In this document: one piece after another, positions 19,881-28,223 of the stretch
Numbering within the stretch: position 1 is the first letter of the stretch
How the letters are laid out: each line of letters starts with the position of its first letter
Source: Sperchopsis tessellata
Taxonomy: Eukaryota > Arthropoda > Insecta > Coleoptera > Hydrophilidae
Direction of reading: 5' to 3'
Assembly: GCA_033557685.1 (NCBI GenBank)
Contig: JAWQRN010000576.1
Location: 1-28,223 of the forward strand
DNA: 28,223 nt
Position numbers and translations under genes: made by a program
The notes under the pieces: model-generated
Database searches by the model: none
What the model was told of the DNA's origin: nothing
The model's input: only the letters and a program-made list of their open reading frames with translations

Positions 19881-21717
19881 AAAAAAAAACAATTATTAGA
19901 CATTTCTTTCTAATTAGTAAGTAAATGTTAATAAAAAGGTGATATATCTTATACTTCGAGAGAATATCATTAGCAAGCTGATTGATTTGTAAATTATTGC
20001 TGATATATTAACTGATAGCAAAGTCCTCCTATGTTGGCAAAAAAGAATATCCAAATTATTAAAACTTCGTTCAAATTTAATGAATGCTTTTTTTTACTAA
20101 TTTTGTTAGTTTCTTAAAAATTATGCAACTATTAAAATATATGCACACCCTAGCCTATATAAGTATTCATTGAATTACTAATAGAGGAATTTTATGCAGG
20201 AATTGATGATCAAATTTTGGAATAGATTGAATAGCAAAAAGCTAGTAGATATTTAAAACATATAAATATGATTAAATCACATCTTTTACAAGACACAAGT
20301 AAGTAACAGGAGCAAGGTCACCGCATCAGTCACTACGCCAGACAATGTTTAGCCAATATAAGGTACATGCACTTATACCCCAGAGAACTTGTGATCTCTA
20401 CTAGTTAATTTAAAATATTGATAAAACCACATTGAACTGCTTCACAGATTTTAATTTCTTTAAAAGTATTTGGATCCAAACTGAGTTTAAGTAAAAAATG
20501 TTTGAATGGAAACCATTTAAAATAAGTTATATTATTCATTTATGTGAAATTATTAGTATAAATATTTCTAATTAAAGAAACACATGCATACTCAAAGAAC
20601 TAAAACCTAAAAATGAAAAAACCATATTGTAGCTAAAGTAAGATTTTATATTAATGAAATTACAAAAAAAATACAACAAAAATAAGAATGACAAGAAACT
20701 ATATTATGCAAATATGATTTATTTTTCATAATATTTAAGTCAATGCTTAACTTTTTAAAAGTGTTCACACACCTATAAGGCATATGAATGAAAAATGGAT
20801 AAAACCAGATGGAAAATTTATGATAACAAAATTATATTAATTCTGGCCTAAAAAGTGCAAATTATCATATATGCCAAGAGTAGACTAGAGTGTTATCTGT
20901 TTATTATTTGTATAAAAATGTTGCTTTTTGTCCATTTTTCACAAATCTTGTAGTTAGTTTTTACTATGTTCACATTCTCATGTATTTAGGGCTGCAGATT
21001 TTTATGCATAAATTGAACGACTTTTAATTTTGTAAGCTCTCAAATAGGGACAAAAATTTTAACTTAAACCAGCAGCCTTATTGAACAGTAAAAACACTCA
21101 GCACATTTTGTCAGTAAACCTCAGGATATAATTATACCAAAACAACTAAAGTTATCTTAATTCCTGGTAAATTATTCATAGGTCAACGTAGAAACTTAAG
21201 CTAATCAGAACAGCAAAATATAGTAAATACTACTAAATACTTTTTAGCAGTAGTTTGACATTTGTGGGATTTATTTTGACTTGCACACATTCAAATTTTG
21301 ATCAGTGGTACAAAATGAAGCAAATAAATGAACCATACTGTAGACTGGTAGAAAAGCTGTGTTAATTACAATTTTGTAATACTACACATAAGAGACTGGA
21401 TATTTTAAAATATTTTTATTAGTTTTGCTATATTACTAATTGACAATTAGAATTAATATCAGTATTTCTTGACTACTACCTTAATTTATCCAATGATGCT
21501 ATTGATATCAGTTGGATTAAAGCAATGAACCATGTACAGAACATATATCTATACAAGCTTGAAAACAAACTCATGATAAGATCTTCATCTTCTCTTTCAA
21601 TACAGATTCAATGCTGAAAACATAAATTTGAGTGAAGTTTCAAAATTTGAGTTTTTCAACTTGCTAGCAATAATTTATATCATCCTTATTTTAGAAAATA
21701 GACAAAAACTAAAGTGG
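19881..21717. other. AT-rich DNA, no gene seen
   Basis: Apart from one possible pol III A box on the minus strand (TGGCGTAGTGA at 20340-20330, without a clear B box), I see no gene or element. Confidence 0.4.
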
Positions 21718-21992
21718 TAGGAGATTCTAAAGAACAAATTTTGGTAATAATTGGTTTAGGACTTATTAACCAAGATCCCATGATCTTACTCCTCTAGATT
21801 TCTTCCTGTGGAAATACATTAAAGATATAAGACAAAGAACAAATTAAGACTATAGAAGAAGCAAATTTTTCAAATTCAATTGCCAGTATATCAAATATTC
21901 ATATGAACAAAGTAGTCTGAGAAGTCGGAATAATGTGCGAGATGTATAGTGCCAGACAAAATTTAAGGTACCACCAACAGAGGTCAGTTTAA
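21718..21992 (+). pseudogene. C-terminal fragment of a second mariner/Tc-like transposase
   Basis: A decayed reading begins RRF, a stop, then RTNFGNNWFRTY, another stop, and PRSHDLTPLDFFLWKYIKD. This is the conserved third-catalytic block of the same transposase superfamily as at 1301-2292. The third Asp is kept here (codon 21797-21799), unlike the copy at 1301-2292. A +1 shift then gives EQIKTIEEA and SIASISNIHMNKVV, a stop at 21930-21932, and EVGIMCEMYSARQNLRYH, ending with TAA at 21990. The order and content match the last quarter of the family's proteins. The rest of the gene is not visible upstream. The sequence differs enough from the copy at 1301 to be a separate lineage. Confidence 0.78.
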
Positions 21993-22056
21993 CGTTTATT
22001 GTGACATACCTAGTTTTTCAAAATATAATTGTATATATAATGTAACTGTTTTAAAG

Positions 22057-22092
22057 CAGAGTTTCTCATTCTTTTTGCCTGCACAACCTCTT
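22057..22092 (+). mobile_element. hAT-like terminal inverted repeat, one end
   Basis: CAGAGTTTCTCATTCTTTTT at the start, followed by GCCTGCACAACCTC, closely resembles the CAGTGTTTCTCAACCTTTTT type terminus of many non-autonomous hAT elements. Its orientation means the element would extend rightwards. No opposing GAGAAACTCTG-like end was found before the Penelope remnant at 22478, so the element looks truncated. Confidence 0.42.
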
Positions 22093-22477
22093 AGATTAAA
22101 TAAAAACACTTGACATATTTATAATCAATGCAATTTTGTAATAAATTTCTCAAGCATGACCATTTTGAAGGTGTTGAAAAATGGCCAGGTGGGATTTTGA
22201 TTGTCTGAAATTTTAAAAATAAATACTGAACGTATTTTATTTTTTCAAATTTTTTACATAATTCAAACATAGCACAATGGTTAAGTCAATTTGTTATGGT
22301 CGAGTATTCAAAGAATTGTGTAAAATAATTGATACTAATTTTTTAAAAGAATGGTGTTTCCATATGGAAACCTTGTAGAATCTGAACAGGGCCGATGTTT
22401 AATTCATTGTTGCAAGGGATATTTTCAATGTGACTGATGTTACTTCAACAAATGAACTTGATGCACAGATCCACAAT
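22093..22477. other. Possible hAT interior and Penelope 3' flank
   Basis: No gene. The left part may be the body of the hAT-like fragment. The right part lies downstream of the Penelope pseudogene on the minus strand and is probably its 3' untranslated region. Confidence 0.35.
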
Positions 22478-24038
22478 TTACTGGATTAGGCTTATATAGG
22501 CAAGGACTGAAGTGGGGGCTATGTACTGGGGCGGCGCAATACCATTCGTATGTTTATTATCAAATGTAGGACAGAATTGAGCCAGGGGGTCCTCCAGAAG
22601 TTGGAAACCATCATACCTATAAATATTGTTGGGGAGTTTACAAAGGCTCACTTGCATCTCTGAATTTTTTGAGGAAATATAAAGTTTCTAGAGCTAAAAC
22701 TTTGTTATCCTCGAATATTATGGTATGATCTGTTTCATGATGTAATATGACCAAGACAGGTACAGTGTTCATGCTGCTTTAGACAAGTAACAATTGTATG
22801 CTTGATTTCTCCGAAATAAACCTTACCGTTTGATATCTAACAATTTTTATTCAATGGATAAAAGTGCATCTGTAACTCCTAGGACAAAAAGAGTTGTTTC
22901 ACACAACTTGAAAGTTCGCTGTAAGAGCAAATAAATTACAGACATTTTCTGACAGGGGTGATGATGCGACAATATATGTAGGTACCTATTGGAATACTAC
23001 ATTTAAGATAGGAAGACAACCTGATGACTCAATCTTCATCATAAAACAAATATTAAGATGATGGAAACTTATGTGACTGAAGAAGGCATCTAATGCATTA
23101 TTTTCCAGCGACCATACAACAAATGAGTTATCCTTATAATAAAACATATGGATTATATATCGGAAGATAATGCTGATTGTTAAAGTGCCTCCATAAAAGT
23201 ATTCTCAAAAACACCTCCAGAACTTAATAGAAATTACTCCTAAATAGGAAATAAATAAATCCAAGACAAACTTCTGTCAGCACCATAATATTTTGAGATG
23301 AACCCTCCCCTCTCGGTAAATCTCTGATGAATCTAATAGCAACATCGATGGGTATACTGGTGAAAAGAGACTCGACATCTAAGCTGACCATCAAGTCTGT
23401 GGGAGCTAGTCTTTTACTAGAAATCTGTTCCAAAAAATGGAAAGAGTTTCGCATGTGGGATTCAGATCCTACGAATTACATCAGTAGTGTAGTATTTGTA
23501 TATATGAGACGCTATATACACAAGGGATTCCAGAATTGGGGGGAATGACCTTCTTCTGCATTTGTGGATGAAGGGTAGATTTTTTATGACATTCGGGACC
23601 AATTTCGCTATTTTAGATGTAGGGTTGGATCTTAAAAGTTTATATATGGTATCTTGAAGATCTAGAATCATACATCTGATGATTCATGGACAACCATAAC
23701 ATTGCCTTAATCTGTCAACATAACAAAAATCAACTCAACATTTTTGACATCCCTGAAGACTTAATCTCATCTTTATAGAAATTGGAAATGGGCAATTTGA
23801 ATCTTTCCAAAAAAAAAGAGCAATTTCATGCCAATTCCTACCTGATATCTCGGATGACAAACATCAAATGAACAGGATCACTTTTTGGTGATAACGCAAA
23901 GTTTGAATAACTTTCAAAGGACGCTTCAAATGTGAGAGTATGAGACGATATATTTATCACCAAATTATTCAACTGCGTAAAATTTCGTGAGTTAGCTTGA
24001 CATTTCAAAAGGCTCTTAAACTTTTTCTTGCTGCAATT
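22478..24038 (-). pseudogene. Penelope-like element (RT plus GIY-YIG endonuclease), degenerate
   Basis: An intact PLE protein joins a telomerase-related reverse transcriptase to a C-terminal GIY-YIG nuclease. Here the whole order survives in decayed form, read down from 24038. The N-terminal block has NSRNFTQLNNLVINISSHTL and LSPKSDPVHL. Next are a GNVMVVHESSD box whose preceding Lys is now a stop, DTIYKLLRSNPT (about 23650), and LPFIHK. RT motif A reads MVSLDVESLFTSIP near 23380. YVDD has become YKDN (23138-23127), followed by SFVVWSLENNALDAFFSH. The GIY-YIG region reads NGKVYFGEIKHTIVTCLKQHE near 22825-22770, where the usual Arg is Cys. ETDHTIIFEDNKVLALE and YRYDGFQLLEDP come last. Many stops, frameshifts and a deletion around the LPKIHK box make it inactive. 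Its length is close to that of a full coding region. Confidence 0.88.
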
Positions 24039-24046
24039 TTATTAAA

Positions 24047-24225
24047 ATATTTCCTACTTATTACTCTGGAAAAGGCGAATATTCAAAAAAAACCATTGAT
24101 CTTTATAATTGCCCCAATAATATTAATAAGGATGATGGTTTTCAATGCTTAGAAGACCCTCCTGGCTCATTTTTGTCCTCCTACACTCGATAATAACCAT
24201 CAGAATGGAACTGCACTTAGGCTAC
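24047..24225 (+). pseudogene. Inverted Penelope 3' fragment abutting the minus-strand copy
   Basis: On the plus strand the reading YSKKTIDLYNCPNNINKDD followed by GFQCLEDPPGSF, ending with TAA at 24191-24193, is the end of a PLE GIY-YIG domain. It corresponds to IYRYDGFQLLEDPLAQF in the minus-strand copy. Homology continues past the stop (GATAATAACCATCAGAATGG against GATAATAAACATACGAATGG in the other copy). It sits only about 10 bp from the 5' end of the minus-strand copy. Penelope elements often carry a partial, inverted copy at the 5' side, so this may be one complex insertion rather than two. Confidence 0.78.
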
Positions 24226-27200
24226 TTTTTAGATTTTAATTTCTAGTGAAAATGTCTGGAAACATCTAAAAAGCTCAGGAGCTGATGGATGACCTGATTT
24301 TGGATCCATATATTATTTGAAAGAGACACAATAGTAAGATGTTTTCAAACTGGCATATTTCCCATGAAAGATTAAGTTACATTAACAATTGGATGAAACC
24401 TATAAAAATGTTTCGATATAAGCACACCTTTAAGCGACTAGACTAACTAATTCAATTTTTTTTTATATAGACAGCTCGTCTACATTTTTGAAATTTCCCA
24501 AGTAATGTCAACTCTATGCGGCTATGATGTAATATTATACACAATCTAAACCCAGAGCGATTTCGGTATAATTGAAGTTATAGTAAAGCAGGCAGTAGAA
24601 CTGCCAACCGTACAAAAGGACTACACTACAATTACATTAAAAATGGCGGTGGAACAAACATGCTTTTTCAAAACGGAAAAGAAACCTTATATATAGAGGG
24701 AATAAATAAATATATGAGCATAATGAAATTAAACATGGAAATAGATAGACAGGCTCAAAGCTCCAAAAAAAGCAGTTAAGTAAATTAATATTTTTAAATA
24801 AAAGATTAAATTATATAATTTTATAAGTCATCTACTAAAAAACTGTATCAATTTTCAAATTATTAATAAATGCAATTTTTCAGTGATTTTGGTTTAGTGA
24901 AACAGACCACCTAAATGAAAGATAGAATTAGTAAGTATTAGATTGGAACCGACTGATGTTATGGTAGTGGTTGTAGTAAAAATAAAAGTTTTAAATCAAG
25001 TCTGCGAGTGTGTGTGTGCATAAGGGGGTGTATCTATAGATATATATCTGTATAATATACATGTAGTAAAAACACAGCACAACACAGCCACACTGGCAGG
25101 GCTACCGCTACCACAACATACAAATTCACTAAGTCCAAGGAAATATATTTCGCCGACCGACGTGCCAGTTTAAGCACAGTAGCAAACAATTTCAAAAGGT
25201 ATCCATACTCTTAAAGAAGAAACAACCATTACAGAATTATTTATACCCTTGAATTATATTTTTTATACATTTTTTATTTAAATTATATGCTTTCAGTTTG
25301 CAGTGATGTTTGTTTATTATATTACTATGGAACATTTTAAATTACTTCAAATTATCATTAAGTAGCAAAATTGACCATATAAATGAAATAGAACAAAAAG
25401 TAATAAAATATGTGCAAAACAAGTATTGATAAATAATATTCACCGATTCAACGAAAATTAAAGGTTGCACAAATAGTGCCTTCATAAGAAATCTAACTCT
25501 CACGATTAGTCAAACAGCAGCAAAAGCTTTGGATACTATATCTAATTTTATTAAAATTTGTAAAGAGTAAGAAAGTGTAATAGGTTTATTTGAATAGTGC
25601 AAGTATACCAGAAATTTTAGACAAAATAAATAATTAAAAATCAGAAATAAATGCTACCATACATAAAATACACTATTACTCAGGCTACAGCAATTAAAAC
25701 TAAAATAAAATACTGAATATATACTAATGTAATTATTTATGAATTGAATTTATCAAAACAAACTTATTTGTAATAAACAAGCTTATTTTTAGTATGTAGC
25801 GAAGATTTATTTAGTTCAGATCTCTAGAACCAGAGTATTAATGGTAACATTTTTGTCTAATTTTCAATTATTAATTTTGTCTATATACACAATCTATTCA
25901 AATAAACCTATTACATTTTCTTACTATTTTCAAATTTTAATAAAATGATATCACATTTTTTAAAATCGGCCTTCTATTTATTGAAAATCCAAATATGAGG
26001 CAAAGTTACATTTTTGAGGTTGTCACATTAATAATTGTGATTTGGACTGCTTGTTAAGTTGAATGGACTAATTTTCATAAGACAGTAAAATTTAAGAATT
26101 ATTACATCAATAAATAAATATTACGTGCATTTAAAAAGTATGTTTCAAAGTAGTGATTTAGCTCACAGTGCAAACCTGAGGCAATGCAAGTAGGCAAATA
26201 AATTATTTTTGAATATTTTGCAAATAATAGTTATACTTTATGTCAAAGAGCAATTCATTGCGAGAAGTGTTGGAGAGATAATATTAATAAAATAAACAAG
26301 ATCTGGGACAAAATAGAAGAATGATTGTGGATTGGTAAGTGAAAAAATACAATACAACATTTAGCAATAAAAACGCTTGCTACAGCAAATAAATAAGTTA
26401 TTTCTTTTACATATTGTTACATGTAATATCTATAAAAGCCCAGATTTGACAGCAAATTTCCACAGGAAATTATTACATGTTATCACGACTGTTTATTGTA
26501 GTTGATTTTCTATACGCAACATACATGCAGTTAGTGGTGAATGATATTACTCCATTTTGATGGTAATTTAAAAAAAATGTAGGTCCTTTTTTATTATTTA
26601 ATTGGCCCTAAGTCTATTTTTAGGCTCATAAACCTGCAAAATAATTTAGGTCACTGTGGGGTATTACTTGTGACAATACTTACAAGAAAAATTGTCAGTA
26701 TATTTTCAGTTTCATTGGTTCATGTTTTTCAGAGTCTGTTTCAATTCAGTATAATTTTGTTAGTATATTATATAGTCCCTAAGCTTGGTGTCCAATAATA
26801 TATGTATATCTTGATGGTTCATCATAATTTATAGATTCATCCAGTACCCTCTAAAGTTTTTCTATGCTCAAACAATATATTTTTTCAGGTAAGTATTTTC
26901 TGGTGTGAAATGAATTTTAATAATTTGTGAGGTCAATTATCTAATAGACATTTTCTAAGGATGTATTCTTACATTTCTTAAAATAAATTTATTTTTAAGG
27001 ATATTTTAAGTTTGTATATATTCAGTAACATGAATTAAATATTAAAGGAAACAATTAAATTTAGGACGTTTTTTTGGGTTTTTTGAATCAATACACATAT
27101 TTATTAATTTTCTTTTGTTAAGCGAATTACTGTAAACACCTAGTGTTTGATAGGTTTCAAATCTAAACCAGTACAAACCAAAATTCTGATCAAGATGATG

Positions 27201-28087
27201 TCACTTTCAATTAATAACCATTAAATTCTGTTTATTATTAGGATCTGGGAAACTAAAAACTCAAAAGCACTGCAAACTGAACAAACAATTATTGAACACA
27301 GACCTTTGTTTATATATAGCTTTTCAGGTAAAATTTATTTAAAAATATTTAAATACTTATCGTAAAAACTTATTTAACAATTTTTATACACACAATTCTG
27401 TAAAAGGTACTTGATTGTATGGGCACCTTTTGTGCACTATTGTCGTAATTACCTTTAGTTATTCATAATAAACATTAACAATTACATCAACAAGTCACAA
27501 CATTAAAAGGCAAAACCATTGAATCATAATAAATTTTGTATACAAATTCAAAAACAAACCAAAAAATTAACAAAATAAAAGTATAACTGAAAAAACGGTA
27601 GACCTGCTCTGCGGAAAGATATAATTTGAATATAGTAATAGAAAAAAGAGTGAGACAAATACAGTGCACAATCATGCAGCACATAGAGACACCAACTTAT
27701 GCGCACAAATCTGTCGCAAGCTTCCTTTTATTTTTTTACCCTTTCTTAGTATATGTGTACATAATATACAGATTTGCACACCAAACATTTACCATTGGAG
27801 ATAGCATGGAAGAGAAGGCTAAAGTTATCATATCTTATGAAAGAAGTTATGACAGTCTATCTGGATATAAAATTAGGCCTAGAAACACAGTATTTTATAC
27901 TTACTTAAACTTCATATTAAAACAAATCATAATTTGTAAGACATGTGGTTAAGAAATTTCTTATATCTTAAATCTTTTATTTACAGTTAATACAGACTGA
28001 TAAAAGTAAGAATGCATATTTTTACTATTAGAACTCAAATTTGTGTAAAAATAATTGTATCAAGTATGCTTTATGTACTTATAACCA
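24226..28087. other. AT-rich DNA, no supported gene
   Basis: No protein-like domain or transposon motif recognised. A less AT-rich patch at 25075-25185 and a short GT run near 25009 stand out only by composition. The open frame of 108 codons at 27626-27952 has a hydrophobic patch (about residues 32-52) followed by GDSMEEKAKVIISYERSYD, but no family I know. I treat it as chance. Confidence 0.4.

Positions 28088-28114
<27 letters not shown>
28088..28114. repeat. (TA)n microsatellite
   Basis: An uninterrupted AT dinucleotide tract of 27 bases. Confidence 0.95.
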
Positions 28115-28119
<5 letters not shown>

Positions 28120-28205
28120 GTTTTTAATATAACCCTTAATCGAATCTTAAATGTGTCTCTTATTATTATTATACCATGGCCGTTTTAATGTCAGAAATAT
28201 ATGTG

Positions 28206-28223
28206 TATATATATATATATATA
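28206..28223. repeat. (TA)n microsatellite running off the window
   Basis: The last 18 bases are a TA tract that continues past the window edge, so its full length is unknown. Confidence 0.9.

Noticed and set aside
22430..22445. CTGATGTTAC near the Penelope 3' flank as a possible ribozyme core
   Set aside because: CTGATGT departs from CTGATGA, and no GAAA box with matching stems follows.
27626..27952. 108-codon open frame with a hydrophobic patch
   Set aside because: No recognisable family, and an overlapping minus-strand frame of similar quality exists; most likely chance.

Overview
The window is AT-rich animal DNA with no gene I can recognise as intact. The decayed mobile elements fit an arthropod, most likely an insect: a DD41D-spaced mariner-like transposase, a second related transposase fragment, a Jockey/CR1-type LINE reverse transcriptase, a Penelope-like element (PLE) with a GIY-YIG domain, two tRNA-related SINE heads, a MITE-like inverted-repeat element and a probable hAT end. 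I cannot name the species. It is best read as intergenic or intronic sequence filled with old transposons. Open frames outside these elements look like chance frames in AT-rich DNA.

Layout. 1-1210 holds nothing I recognise. 1213-2292 is a mariner-like element with a broken transposase. 4276-6262 is the most interesting part: two arrays of a roughly 280 bp repeat, each carrying type I hammerhead ribozyme relics. The left array is folded into a 140 bp palindrome. A minus-strand LINE reverse-transcriptase fragment (4826-5838) fills the space between the arrays. 6499-6577 is a perfect 25 bp hairpin. A SINE head lies at 9033-9110, and a second copy of the same family lies at 15158-15240, just after a long (AT)n tract. 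12090-12343 and 13849-14106 are diverged direct repeats of each other. 18871-19110 is a two-copy tandem repeat and 19465-19880 is a MITE-like element.

21718-21992 is a second transposase C-terminus and 22057-22092 a hAT-like end. 22478-24038 is a nearly full-length but dead PLE on the minus strand. A second PLE 3' fragment (24047-24225, plus strand) abuts its 5' end in inverted orientation. From 24226 to the end I see only AT-rich DNA with (TA)n tracts.

The parts do not form a working pathway. The main biological signal is the hammerhead repeat family. It has minimal stem III, is tandem, and has a cleavage-site spacing of 279 nt. This matches the design of small animal 'retrozymes', which are thought to be mobilised by Penelope-like machinery. 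A PLE remnant that could represent such machinery lies about 16 kb away, but the sequence does not link it to the ribozyme repeats.
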